Shown: positions 27,801 to 36,568 of the stretch, piece by piece
Position numbering within the stretch: the first letter of the stretch is position 1
Layout: each line of letters begins with the position of its first letter
Source: a virus
Direction: 5' to 3' (one strand)
IMG/VR virus record: IMGVR_UViG_3300041964_000183
Span: 1-39,613 of that record
Length of the DNA: 39,613 bases
The notes under the pieces: model-generated
Seen by the model: only the letters and a program-made list of their open reading frames with translations
Told to the model about the DNA's origin: nothing
Databases searched by the model: none
Translations under genes and position numbers: made by a program

Positions 27801-29376
27801 GCCAGCGACACTCTGAGGGTCGGCGGGCAGAAGATCGCCGTCCTGCTCCAAGATCTGGAGGACGCTAGCGCTTAGTCCTAGAGCGGCTGAGTGCGCTCAA
27901 CATGGTCGCTAGCCGGTCTGGCCGAGGTGCTCAACACTGAGAGCGTCTGCGCGAACCGGAGGCGGTCGAGCGGGGGCATCCTGCCTACGCCGAGCGCGAG
28001 GTAGAGATCGTCAAGACGGATCTTCGGGCGGAGGTCACGACACGCGAGGAGGAGGTGGCCGCGGTCGGGGACGGGCTCGCGGCCGTGTGCGCGAGGTCGA
28101 CAGGTAGTCGCTGAGGACCTGCTGGCCTCAACCACGCGGCTGGAGCAGGACATCAGCGCCGTGGACGAGAGCCTCGGGCTGTCTCGCTGAGGGTGACCAC
28201 GCTCAGCGAGGAGACGCAGGCCTCTCCGCCGGATCCTGGAGCTGGCCTTCGCCGTCCGTCCGGCGCGCAGAGCCTGACGCTCCGCCGGGACAATGTGTTC
28301 GCCAGCGACACGGAGACCTTCGCCGAGCGGGACAGCTATCTGAACTCCCAGTTCGACGGCACGGCGGGCCAGCCCGGAAAGCCGCCGGCGTCGGACCTGC
28401 TGACGGTGGCCCGGACGGGCCGCCGACCGCTCGCCAAAGCTCCGCCGAGCTGCTGACCGCGCTGGGCGCGGAGTACGCGACGAACGGCGCGGCCAGCATC
28501 GACTACACCAAGGTGAGGGCCGGGGCGGACGGCCGGACGGTCGCGCAGCGGTTGATCTCGGTGGAGACGGAGGCCGGCGCAGCGACCTCGGCCGCGGGCG
28601 TTCTGCTCGAGGCCGTAGACGGGCAGGGCGCGCGCGCCGGGCTGTTCGCGCGTTCGGGCAACCGGCTCACCGCCGTCATGCTCGACGGCGAGGAGGAGGC
28701 GATCGAGTTCGACGGGCGCTTCGTCCGCATCTTCGCGCCGGACGGCAGCTTCGACCTGAACCCGGGCGCCGGCAAGCTGGTGATGAAGGGCACGGCCGGG
28801 AAGAGCGTGCTCTTCCGCGACGGCGGCATCGCCTATTGGCAGGGCCCCGCGAGCGTGCCGGACGGGCAGGAGTCGGTGAGCAACGCGACCTTCGCCATCG
28901 GGACCGCCGTTCCGGAGGAGGGCTGTTCACTGGCCTGACGCTAGCCGGTTTTTTTAGCCCGGCCGTAATCGCGGTCGCCCTGCCCACCCTGGACTGGGTG
29001 GACGTGGCGGAGGGGACCACGCGCACCAACCAGGGGATGCTCAGCGTCTTCGGCGTGCTCTCGGCGAACGGCCTGGGCGCGCCGGTCGGGACCGATCCCG
29101 AGACGGGGCAGACCGCGCTGCAGTGGATCATCCGCTATCGGCTGGTCTCGACGACATGGGCGGAGGCGACCTGGTTGAGCTGCACGCCCCGCGGGAGTTC
29201 GGGCACTTCTACTTCGCCGGCAACAGCAACACCTCGCGGATGGATCACCTCTACCGCGACCGCTTCAATCACCCGCGCAGCGGGGAGCGGAAGATCAAGC
29301 TCCAGTGCAAGCGCGAGCTGGGTTCGAACCTCGCTTGCAGTCCGGCGGCTGGCTGGACCTCCACTACTTCAACTAG
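24898..29376 (+). CDS. J-like host-specificity / tail tip protein, many frameshifts
   Basis: About 1,490 residues in pieces across all three plus frames. Order: ASLGALLTEAVNAGDVEPAD, VRFYVDGTAIP, a hydrophobic segment AALIAAVVAVAISVGTYLMQ followed by PKPPE, HYGPCTISDIKIGETLLTDY, TVWTAMRSINLRPPIND, LARMMLIGPAAAVPLTAADM, RVKLRHTSALYGAGEGRVQH, then fibronectin-like GVTQATPDGVVVSFAADLSA, a coiled coil (ALNMVASRSGLAEVLNTESV) and a C-terminal β-region (AVMLDGEEEAIEFDGRFVRI). It ends GGWLDLHYFN at 29376. This is the lambda gpJ/GTA TipJ layout, which touches the host receptor. At least a dozen frame changes occur, far more than in its neighbours. Stops inside (for example 27875) are likely indels. 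The start could instead be GTG 24927. Confidence 0.75.
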
Positions 29377-29405
29377 GCCCGCTCGCCCGGCCTAGCCCCA
29401 CCTGC

Positions 29406-29425
29406 GTCGCCCTCGCGGCGGCCTT
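29406..29425 (+). terminator. Weak terminator-like hairpin
   Basis: GTCGCC (29406-29411) and GGCGGC (29417-29422) pair over a 5-base loop with one G-U, followed by CTTTCG. It sits between the tip protein and the tail fibre. Confidence 0.3.
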
Positions 29426-29442
29426 TCGCATGGGCGCATTTC

Positions 29443-32290
29443 ATGACCGAAGAACGCGAGTTCTCCGCCGGCTTCGGCGCGCTTCTGGACGCCAACGCCG
29501 GCGCCTGGGACGGCGAGGCCTTCGTGGCCGGGCTCGAGGCCCTGATGCTCCAGTCCGGAGCGTTCGTGGCTTCGGCGGAGCTCTACCGCGAGCTGACCGC
29601 CTATGTCCGCGGGCCAGCGGGCTTCCCCCTGTGGGCGACCGGTCCGCTCGACGGCGGGCCGGAGGGCGACGGCCGCTATCCCCTGATCGGCCCGGACGGG
29701 GCGGAGGTGCTCGTGCCGGGGCTGCGCATGCTCCGGGAGCAGCTCGCCAAGGGGGAGCCGGGCGCCGACGCCGGGGTGTCCTACACCTTCGTCACGGGTG
29801 CAGGCGGAAACCCGGGCCTCGGCAATATCCGCGCGAACGATGACAACCTCGTGCTCGCGACCGAGCTGCAGATCTCCGACACCACTGAGGACGGCCTAGC
29901 GGCCTTCCAGTGGGTCGACAGCTTCGATGACAGCAGCCACCCTACCGATAAGGGCACGCTGACCCTCCGACGGCGCGGCACGGTCGCCTTCCACACCTAC
30001 ACCGTCAAAGCCGTGATCCCGGTAGACACGCAGGGGGCGGGGGGCAACTATCGCCGTGTCACCGTCTCCTGGCTGAGCGGCGGCGGCGACTTCATCAACG
30101 GCGGCTCGCTGCTGGCGTCCTTTACGCGCACTGGCGACACAGGCCTGACGCCCACGATCGAGGTAGGCCAAGTCCTTGACCTGCCCCCCAGCATGGCGCC
30201 CGCGGTCGAGATCACCGGCCCGCCCAACGCAAAGACGGTCAACTTCGCCCTGGTCCGGGGCGACGACGGCCACAAGGGCTGGGCCCCGGCGTTTGGTGTC
30301 GTCGAAGACGGCGAACGGCGTGTCCATCGCATCATCGACTGGGTGGGCGGCACGGGTCCAAAGCCCACCGGCGTCGGCGCTTACTTAGGCGCCGGGTTGT
30401 GGGTGGCGAACGCGACCGACGCGACGGACGTCCGTGGCGGGTCGGGGCCGCAGGGTATCCAGGGGCCGAAGGGCGACAATTTCCAGCCGAACGCCAGCGG
30501 GACGTTCGCGCAGCGCTCCGGCTATGACAACGCCGTCCCGGGGTTCTCCTACCTCGCGACGGATCAGAGCAAGATCTACTTCCGCGAGACGACGACGCCG
30601 GGCGTATGGTCGACCGGCATCACCTTCGGCCCTGGCGCGCTGACAGGCGCGGATATCGCCGCTCTGACCTTCCTGGCGCCCTATGGCACCAGGCCCCGAT
30701 CGACGCTCCAGCGCCTTGGGGAGACGATCAACCTCCGCGAGCTCTACGAAGGGGAGGCGGACCACGTCCCGGCCTGGAACCGGATGGCGGCTCAGCTGAA
30801 CGCCAACACCAACACGGCTCCGCCCTCCGTCGAGCTGAAAGGCGCGTTCGATCTCACGTCCACGGCGACCCAGCCTCTGACGCCCCTAACCAAGAACCAC
30901 ACCGACTTCCGGGGCGTGGGCGGAGGGACTGTCCTGATCCTGGCAAACTCCGGGGAGGCGCTCCGCTTCGGCCGAGACACGCTGCCCGACGGGAGCCCCG
31001 CACCGACCACGGAGGGGCTTACATTCAGCAACTGCCGGGTCTTCGTTCCAATCCCCGTGCTCGGTCAATGCGCCTTCAGATTCCGGAACTTCGCCCGGGC
31101 GCGCCTCCAAGAGGTCGAGTGTCAGAATGTGGGCGCCCTGGCCATCATGGGCGGGAGCCCGGTGGCGTCCTACTGCCAGGACATAAAGTTCCGGGACATC
31201 GACGGCTATGCCGCGAACCTTGGCCAGACCGTCCTTGATGCTCGCCGGATGAACGGTTTTGGGCTTTCGCGCGCAGGGCTCTTCGTGGGCGGGGTTCCTG
31301 CAATTCAGAGCGCGGCGGAGAACCTGGCCACGGTGGTCGGAACCCGCTTGGTCGGTGCAAGCTCCTTCTCTGTCGACACCATCCACCTCGACAAGGTCTT
31401 CGCCGAACGCTTTGACGCCATGCTGTTCATCGAGGCCAAGGCTGGCCAAGTCATCAACAACATCAAAGTCGATGGGGCGACGGCCGACTACTGCAACAAC
31501 AGCATCGTCGCCTACGTCGCCGACGGCGGCATCATCACCACCCTGCACGTCGGCAATTCCTACCTCACGGGCTGGGGCGGAAACGCCATTCTTCTGGACG
31601 GGGTCGAGGGCGGCCGAGCCTCCCGCGCCACATTCGAAGGTCTCTCTCTATTCCAGACCCTCCGCCAGGGCCTTCTCATGCGGCGTCAATGGAAGAACAC
31701 GAAGTTCTCCGGACTTCAGGTCTACGAGAACGACCGCGCGGAGCAAGGTTTTGCGTGCGTGGAGTTCGACCCTGGCTGCACGCGCTTCAGCCTCTCGGAC
31801 TCGCAGATCGGCTTCAGCGAACCGGACTATGGTTACGGCTTCCGTGGTGATCATGCTGTCAGGGTCGGCGCCGAATGCGATGACTATTCGATCACGGGGA
31901 TCGACGCTGAAGGGTCCGTGGCTGGCTGGGACGTGGGGGCGAACAGCACCGCGTCGAAGAAGCGCTCCATACGGGGCAATGGGCGGGACCCCTCCTACGC
32001 CGGACGTCAAGTCGCCCCGCTCCTTGCAAACGGCCAGGCCAATCCCGCCTATATCCCTGGGCGGCACCCTGGCTTCACCATCCCGGCGCCGGGCGCCACT
32101 GGACCAACACGACCCCCTACACGTTCACGTTCATCATCAGCGGGGGAACGTCAGCGCCCTCTTCAAGAACGGGACGCTGACCGGGCGCGCGGCGGGCAAC
32201 TACACCATCGAGCCCGGCGAGAGCATCAGGCTGGACTACTCCCTGGATGCCACTACCCCGCTCAACATGCAGGCCGACGTCCAGCGGTAG
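29443..32290 (+). CDS. Tail fibre / tailspike-like protein, two frameshifts near the 3' end
   Basis: About 949 residues from ATG 29443 (MTEEREFSAGFGALLDANAG). Residues 1-120 are an N-terminal attachment region; 120-290 are β-rich; a short collagen-like triplet run GPQGIQGPKGDN is at about 343-355. From ~410 a right-handed β-helix of the pectate-lyase type is suggested by VGGGTVLILANSG, FSNCRVFVPI, KFRDIDGYAANLGQTVLDAR, HLDKVFAERFDAMLFIEAKA and FSGLQVYENDRAEQGFACVE. Two frame changes between ~32090 and ~32155 lead to NVSALFKNGTLTGRAAGNYT and an end at 32290. β-helix spikes often degrade or bind surface polysaccharide; no catalytic residues can be identified. Confidence 0.8.
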
Positions 32291-32316
32291 GCGGGGTCCG
32301 AGAGCTGGGCTAAGGC

Positions 32317-33401
32317 ATGGCCATGGAGCGCGAAGCGCGGATTGCGACGTGGGACGACCTCGTCTCCGCCGGACGGGTCGAGGTCCTCGCTCCCGCGTCT
32401 GCACGTTCAATCGTCGTCGAAGGCCGCATCATACCCGACGCCGAAGTGCGGCTGATCGATCTGCAGAGTTCGCAGATCCTGGGCAACCAGACCGTGATCA
32501 CCGACGACGGCCTCTACCTCGCCGGACAGATCTCGCACCTGTCGCCCATGTGGCAGGTCCACGACCACCCGCCGCCGGATAATGTGGGTTCGCTACGACA
32601 AGGAAGCGGGGACGGCCGTGGTGGCGATCCCCCTTGCGGCCGTGACCGTGCTGATCGGTTCGTCTACTTCCTGCTGAACGGCTCCGTCGGCTGCGTCAGC
32701 TTCGGACATTTCGTGTTCGACTTGTTGTCGCAGCTCCTGGCCTGGGATGAGGTCAAGCGGCCGCTACGGCGACGCGGTCGTACCGGTCCTGACCAGCGCT
32801 TATGATTTCAGGTTCCGTTGGCCAGGGATGGAGTGGCTGTTCGAGGCGCTCTTCGCGCCCGTCGGCGACATCCTACACATCGGCCCGCAGTCGCGGTTGG
32901 CGGTGGGTCGGGGCTTCGCGACCAACCGGGCCGTCATGGCGCTGCACCGGGTGCAGTATGGCGGGGCGAGCTTCACAGCGATGGCTCACGTGAGGGCCAG
33001 GATCTTCGCCGCGATGGGACGTCCGAACACCACGGGCCGCCCGAAGCGGCTCTACGTCTCCAGGCGCGACGCTGGTTATCGCGAGGCAAGCAACATCGCC
33101 GCAGTCGAGGCTGTCCTGGAGGCTTGCGGGGTTTCACACCGTTGTCGTGGGCGAGATGAGCCCGCGGGAGACCTATGAGACCTTCTTCGGCGCCGAGGTG
33201 ATCGTGGGGATGCACGGCTCCGGCCTGCTCTACAGCGTGTACGCCGAGCAGTCGGCGACGGTGATCGAGCTGCACTCCGGCAACGACTGGCAGATCATCA
33301 TGGTCACCGCCGAAGTTTGTGGACACCGGGCCGTGCGGGTGCCGCAGACTGAGGGTGCCATCGACCTAGAGGCGCTGAAGGTCGCTCTTCGGTCCGCCTG
33401 A
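32317..33401 (+). CDS. GT61-family (DUF563) glycosyltransferase, two frameshifts
   Basis: About 361 residues from ATG 32317 (MAMEREARIATWDDLVSAGR). The N-terminal part has LIDLQSSQILGNQTVITDDG; GSVGCVSFGHFVFDLLSQLL is the family motif with conserved His; RPKRLYVSRRDAGYREASNI and, after a frame change, VVVGEMSPRETYETFFGAEV, IVGMHGSGLLY follow. These match the DUF563/GT61 family, which transfers sugars (xylose, GlcNAc or others) to glycans. Frames change near 32585/32760 and 33133. It lies directly behind the tail fibre and is probably transcribed with it. A role in altering the host surface glycan bound by the fibre, as in serotype conversion, is inference. Confidence 0.75.
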
Positions 33402-33414
33402 AGCCAACGTCGGA

Positions 33415-33427
33415 CGAACGCCGTTCG
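33415..33427. repeat. Interrupted palindrome CGAAC-GCC-GTTCG
   Basis: Copy of the dispersed element with the outermost pair lost (A instead of G on the left). It is the one copy outside any gene: it lies 14 bases after the glycosyltransferase stop, in the 187-base gap before the lysis genes. Confidence 0.65.
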
Positions 33428-33588
33428 CCTGGGTGGCGGTGTGACGGCCCGGCGAGAGACCTGGGGGACGTGCCGGGCCGTCTGTCGCACGCAGCGGGAC
33501 TGCGCAGCGGCACCCTCTAAGTCGACTTTCGCACACACAAGTTCAAGGGCCGCGGTTGGCCGTCTCGCTCCTTACACCGGAGGCCTCC

Positions 33589-33915
33589 ATGCCCCTGAAC
33601 GAACCGCGGTGGCAGGCCACGCTGGCCGCCGCCGTCATGGCCGTGCTGTTCGGCGTCATCGTGGCCCTGCCGAAGGCTGAAGCGGCCACGGACGGTCGCG
33701 CTCGGACCTACGTCTGGCTGGGCTACGTCGTCGGCGTTCTCTTCTCCACGGCTGCGGCCTTCGTCTTCTTCGGACCCGGCGAGTACTGGCTGAAGAAGAT
33801 CGGCTTTACGGACGGCTTCGCCATCGGGGGCTTCATCGGCACGCTCGCCCTGCCGCTCGCCCCCTTCGTCATCAAACGGTTCTCCCGCGTCCTGGCTGGA
33901 GGTGAGCCCCAATGA
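33589..33915 (+). CDS. Holin-like three-TM protein
   Basis: A 108-residue intact protein with a CGGAGG site before ATG 33589. Three membrane segments: ATLAAAVMAVLFGVIVALP (residues 10-28), WLGYVVGVLFSTAAAFVFFG (43-62) and GFAIGGFIGTLALPLAPFVI (75-94); the C-terminus is short and basic. Size and topology fit class I holins, and it precedes the lysis enzyme by two genes. No specific holin family is recognised. The TGA overlaps the next ATG (ATGA). Confidence 0.55.
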   Translation: MPLNEPRWQATLAAAVMAVLFGVIVALPKAEAATDGRARTYVWLGYVVGVLFSTAAAFVFFGPGEYWLKKIGFTDGFAIGGFIGTLALPLAPFVIKRFSRVLAGGEPQ

Positions 33916-34400
33916 CTCTTGAACAAACGGCCGGCGTAGCCTTCTTCCTCGCTGCGGCCGGCTTCATCGTCCGCTATGCGCTGCTGAACCCGGACGTGGG
34001 TCTTTGGCCCAAGGTCGACGGCCCGACCCTGTGCTGGCGCTTCCGCGTCCGAAAGCGCGAGGTCTGCATCTGCCTGCTGTCCTGGGACATCGTCCTGCGG
34101 ACATCCCTGCTGGTGCTGGGCGCGATCCTTGGCGCGCGCGGCTGGCACCTGACCGCCGGCGACGGGCGGACCGATACAACGGGTGCGCTCGCGGCGTGGG
34201 CCCTGGCCTTTCACTCGCTGATCTTCGCTGCGAACCTGCTGCGCCAGCGTCAGCCGCTGTGGCTCACCCGGATGCTGTGCTGGCTGCGGTTGAGCATCCT
34301 AAAGGGCGAGCCGCCGCCCGCTAGGGTGGTGGACGACCTGAACGCGATGGTCGGTGCGCCCGCCGTCTACGACGGAAAGGCCCCGCCACCTGACGTCTGA
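33912..34400 (+). CDS. Membrane protein of the lysis block
   Basis: A 162-residue intact protein. Membrane segments: AGVAFFLAAAGFIVRYALL (~7-25), VLRTSLLVLGAILGARGW (~61-78) and ALAAWALAFHSLIFAANLL (~91-109). The cytoplasmic loop between the first two contains CWRFRVRKREVCIC, possibly metal-binding. Coupled to the holin-like gene by an ATGA overlap, it may be an antiholin or second holin; this rests on position only. Confidence 0.55.
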   Translation: MTLEQTAGVAFFLAAAGFIVRYALLNPDVGLWPKVDGPTLCWRFRVRKREVCICLLSWDIVLRTSLLVLGAILGARGWHLTAGDGRTDTTGALAAWALAFHSLIFAANLLRQRQPLWLTRMLCWLRLSILKGEPPPARVVDDLNAMVGAPAVYDGKAPPPDV

Positions 34401-34449
34401 GCGGACGGCCGCCAGACGTCCACCACGCCACAAAACCCGGAGAACGACC

Positions 34450-34956
34450 ATGACCGACCCTGCATGGATGCAGCGGGCGCGAGCCCTGCTGGGCACCCGC
34501 GAGATCGTTGGACCAAAGCACTCGCCCATCATCATGGGCTGGATCCGGAAGCTCGGCGCCAAGGCGCTGGGGATCAACGTCACCTCCGACGAGACCGCCT
34601 GGTGCGGGACCTTCGCCGGGATCGTCGTCAAGGAAAGCCTGCCCGAGGAGCCGCTCCCGCCCATTCTGGTCCGGGCGAGCGCCTGGGAGCGGTTCGGCCG
34701 GGCGCTCGCCCAGCCCGCCGTGGGCGCCGTGATGGTCTACCGCCGCCCGGGTGGGGGCCACGTCGGCTTCTACGCCGGTCGTTCGCCAAGCGGCGACGAC
34801 GTCATCCTCGGCGGCAACCAAGGCAACGCCGTCAGTCTCATGCGCCTGGACCCTGCCCGGCGCACGGCCATCCGCTGGCCCGCCACCACGGCGCTTCCCG
34901 CCATCGCCAAGACGGTCGTCTTGGCCGACGCGCCCAAGTCCACCAACGAAGCCTAG
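34450..34956 (+). CDS. Endolysin-like Cys peptidase/amidase (TIGR02594 type)
   Basis: A 168-residue intact protein from ATG 34450 (MTDPAWMQRARALLGTREIV). It has the CHAP/NlpC-like TIGR02594 order: PAWMQRARALLGTREI, AWCGTFAGIVVKESL with the catalytic Cys, LVRASAWERFGRAL, VGAVMVYRRPGGGHVGFYAG with the His, and ILGGNQGNAVS. These enzymes cleave peptidoglycan amide bonds and act as phage lysins. No signal peptide or membrane anchor is seen, so export would rely on the upstream holins. Confidence 0.8.
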   Translation: MTDPAWMQRARALLGTREIVGPKHSPIIMGWIRKLGAKALGINVTSDETAWCGTFAGIVVKESLPEEPLPPILVRASAWERFGRALAQPAVGAVMVYRRPGGGHVGFYAGRSPSGDDVILGGNQGNAVSLMRLDPARRTAIRWPATTALPAIAKTVVLADAPKSTNEA

Positions 34957-34957
34957 C

Positions 34958-35287
34958 GTGCAGCTCAACACGTCGGGCGCGAACCGGCTGGTCCTGCTGG
35001 TCGGTCCCTGGGCCCTGAAGGTGCCCCAGGTCCGCTCTTGGCGCGCCTTCCTGTTCGGCCTCCTCAACAACCTGAACGAGGCCGAGTGGTCGCAGGAGGC
35101 GGGCCACTGTCCCGTCCTGCTCCGCGGTCCCGGTGGGCTGTTCATTGTCATGCCCCGGGTGCGCACGCTCACGCCCGAGGAGTTCGCCAGCCTCGATGTG
35201 GAGGCCCTGCCGCCGCGGCCGGAGCGCAAGCCCGACAGCTTCGGCTGGCTGGGCGAGCAGCTGGTGGCCGTCGATTACGGGTGGTGA
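34958..35287 (+). CDS. Hypothetical protein after the lysin
   Basis: A 109-residue intact frame from GTG 34958, one base after the lysin stop. MQLNTSGANRLVLLVGPWAL, then KVPQVRSWRAFLFGLLNNLN, EAEWSQEAGHCPVLL and GGLFIVMPRVRTLTPEEFAS. The KVP...W..FL.G...N..E motif recalls the core of protein-kinase-like or lipopolysaccharide-kinase-like N-lobes, but it is too short to be an active kinase. Often seen behind lysins in phages of this group; function unknown. Confidence 0.6.
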   Translation: MQLNTSGANRLVLLVGPWALKVPQVRSWRAFLFGLLNNLNEAEWSQEAGHCPVLLRGPGGLFIVMPRVRTLTPEEFASLDVEALPPRPERKPDSFGWLGEQLVAVDYGW

Positions 35288-35294
35288 TTGGAGG

Positions 35295-35696
35295 CTAGGC
35301 GGCCTCGTCCCTCATCATCGCGCGGGCCGCTTGCACCAAGAACCCCGAGCGCGTGTAGCCCTTCGCCTCCGCAAAGCTGTCGATCTCGCGCAAGGCGTCT
35401 TCGCCAAGCGTGATGTTGACGCGCACCGTCTTCGTCGAGACGGCCGGCGCCGGGATCAAAGCGGGCATTCCGGTTGCGTGCTCCGGATTGACCGTGATCT
35501 CCTCGAAAGGCGTAGGCTCGGGGACCGCGAGCCCCTCGTCCACCATGAGGCCGATGTGGCCGGCCAGCGCCTCGGCGCCGTTCCTCATGGCCTCGCTGAC
35601 CGAGGAACCGGCGCTGACGCAGCCGGGAAAGTCGGGGAAGGAGATCCCGACGTCGCTGCCGGAGTCCTGGTGGATGATTGCAACGTAGTGGCGCAT
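35295..35696 (-). CDS. hicB: HicB antitoxin with C-terminal ribbon-helix-helix
   Basis: A 133-residue protein from ATG 35696. The partial RNase H-like HicB domain is MRHYVAIIHQDSGSDVGISF, PDFPGCVSAGSSVSEAMRNG, AEALAGHIGLMVDEG. The C-terminal DNA-binding part is RVNITLGEDALREIDSFAEA then KGYTRSGFLVQAARAMM. HicB blocks the HicA RNase and represses the operon. It follows hicA by five bases on the same strand. The pair lies within the prophage's right end and is likely a stability or anti-phage module. Confidence 0.9.
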   Translation of the reverse strand: MRHYVAIIHQDSGSDVGISFPDFPGCVSAGSSVSEAMRNGAEALAGHIGLMVDEGLAVPEPTPFEEITVNPEHATGMPALIPAPAVSTKTVRVNITLGEDALREIDSFAEAKGYTRSGFLVQAARAMMRDEAA

Positions 35697-35701
35697 GGGG
35701 C

Positions 35702-35890
35702 TCACCTGAGTTTGAGGCCGGATTGTTTCTCGATGGAGCGGAGCGTGCCCATCGGAAGGTCCTTCTTGGGGTGCGGGACGGTGACGAGGCCGGGCTTCGT
35801 CGGGTGCATGAAGTGGTGATGGTCGCCCGTCACCCGCTTCAGGTTCCACCCGTCCGCCTCCAAAGCCTTGATGATCGCCCGCGTGTTCAT
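35702..35890 (-). CDS. hicA: HicA mRNA interferase toxin
   Basis: A 62-residue intact protein. MNTRAIIKALEADGWNLKRV, then TGDHHHFMHPTKPGLVTVPH and PKKDLPMGTLRSIEKQSGLK is the dsRBD-like HicA fold with the catalytic His in G(D/S)HH.F.HP. It cuts mRNA when freed from HicB. The ATG at 35890 lies about 7 bases from a good -10 element, so the message appears leaderless. Confidence 0.9.
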   Translation of the reverse strand: MNTRAIIKALEADGWNLKRVTGDHHHFMHPTKPGLVTVPHPKKDLPMGTLRSIEKQSGLKLR

Positions 35891-35892
35891 GT

Positions 35893-35906
35893 GTGTATTG
35901 ATACAC
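35893..35906. promoter_or_regulatory. hicAB operator palindrome
   Basis: GTGTAT-TG-ATACAC is a perfect 6+6 inverted repeat covering the hicA -10 element and lying two bases from its start codon. It is a natural site for HicB. A degenerate second copy (GTGTGAATACGCAC) is at about 35934-35947, upstream of the -35. Confidence 0.65.
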
Positions 35907-35925
35907 CACGCACCGAGGGTGTCAA
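35898..35925 (-). promoter_or_regulatory. Sigma-70-like promoter of hicAB
   Basis: On the minus strand a perfect TTGACA (35925-35920), 16 bases, then TATCAA (35903-35898). Transcription should start at about 35889-35892, that is at or within two bases of the hicA ATG, leaving no room for a ribosome-binding site. Confidence 0.65.
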
Positions 35926-35947
35926 GCGGAATGTGTGTGAATACGCA

Positions 35948-36127
35948 CTAAGGCTGTAGGCGGACAACGTTCTCCGGCATGGCCGCGCCGGGTTCACCTG
36001 CAGGCTCAAGAGCGTTTGCGTAGGGTCCGGGGTAGAAGGTGACGACGCCGCCTTCCCCGATCTCGCCGATGATCGGCACTAGGCGCGGCGTGGTCGGGGA
36101 CGGGCGTGGGTCTCTGTCGTCGGTCAT
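35948..36127 (-). CDS. Small hypothetical protein
   Basis: A 59-residue frame from ATG 36127, preceded by a GAGAGA site; longer in-frame starts upstream have no such site and overlap the neighbour. MTDDRDPRPSPTTPRLVPII, then GEIGEGGVVTFYPGPYANAL and PENVVRLQP. Pro-rich and partly disordered. No family recognised. It follows the zinc-finger-like gene on the same strand and may share its transcript. Confidence 0.45.
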   Translation of the reverse strand: MTDDRDPRPSPTTPRLVPIIGEIGEGGVVTFYPGPYANALEPAGEPGAAMPENVVRLQP

Positions 36128-36140
36128 GGCTCTCTCCTGC

Positions 36141-36470
36141 TCATTCGGGGCGCTGTAGCCAGCGCGGTGTTTCGGCCGGGGGCGAACGCCGTTCGCCAGC
36201 GAATCGCACGGCTTGGGCGCCGGGCCGATCGCGGCCCCAGAAGGACACGCGCCCGTCACAGCCGACCACCCGGCAACGCGGGTTCTTGTTCCACAACGAG
36301 TAGTCCGGCCCTCGCGCCCGGATCAGCCCGTCCAGCTCGACGCGCAGGCGGACGCCGCAGCGGTCGCAGCGCGCCTCAACGAGCGTCCGCAGGCTCCACA
36401 GCTGCGTCACCGTCCAGGCGCGGTCCGCCGTGATCAAGCTGCCGAGGTAATCGGGGTTCTGGCCACCCAT
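36141..36470 (-). CDS. Putative zinc-binding protein
   Basis: A 109-residue intact frame from ATG 36470 (MGGQNPDYLGSLITADRAWT). Two Cys pairs, CDRC (about residues 35-38) and CRVVGC (about 66-71), separated by a ~27-residue strand/loop, suggest a zinc ribbon; VSFWGRDRPG follows. Proteins of this size and pattern occur near the ends of phage genomes in alphaproteobacteria; function unknown. The palindrome at 36181-36197 lies in its 3' part. Confidence 0.55.
   Translation of the reverse strand: MGGQNPDYLGSLITADRAWTVTQLWSLRTLVEARCDRCGVRLRVELDGLIRARGPDYSLWNKNPRCRVVGCDGRVSFWGRDRPGAQAVRFAGERRSPPAETPRWLQRPE
36181..36197. repeat. Interrupted palindrome GGCGAACGCCGTTCGCC
   Basis: The longest copy of the dispersed element, a perfect 8+8 inverted repeat around one base. 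Inside the zinc-protein gene, where the minus-strand frame reads Gly-Glu-Arg-Arg-Ser, unlike the Ala-Asn-Ala-Val-Arg of other copies. Confidence 0.8.
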
Positions 36471-36568
36471 GCGCGCTAGAAGCGTTCACGGTGCGTTCCC
36501 GTCAAGGGGTGGGCGGAAGCGGCGGCGCCACTTTGCTCGACTCCTGAGGTTCAGCTAATGGCCACGGC

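Noticed and set aside
30886-31548. A 220-residue minus-strand frame inside the tail fibre
   Set aside because: It is antisense to continuous β-helix coding sequence, has no ribosome-binding site and shows no domain.
31259-32290. A 343-residue second plus-strand frame inside the tail fibre
   Set aside because: Up to ~32090 it is a Ser/Arg-rich shadow of the fibre; only its last ~50 residues are the true fibre C-terminus after a frame change.
34958-35287. Kinase-like function for the protein after the lysin
   Set aside because: The resemblance is confined to a few residues; the protein is too short and lacks a catalytic loop.
5056-36197. The dispersed palindrome as LexA boxes
   Set aside because: Alphaproteobacterial LexA sites are direct GTTC-N7-GTTC repeats, and the Gram-positive-type palindrome has a 4-base spacer; here the spacer is 3 and most copies are inside genes.
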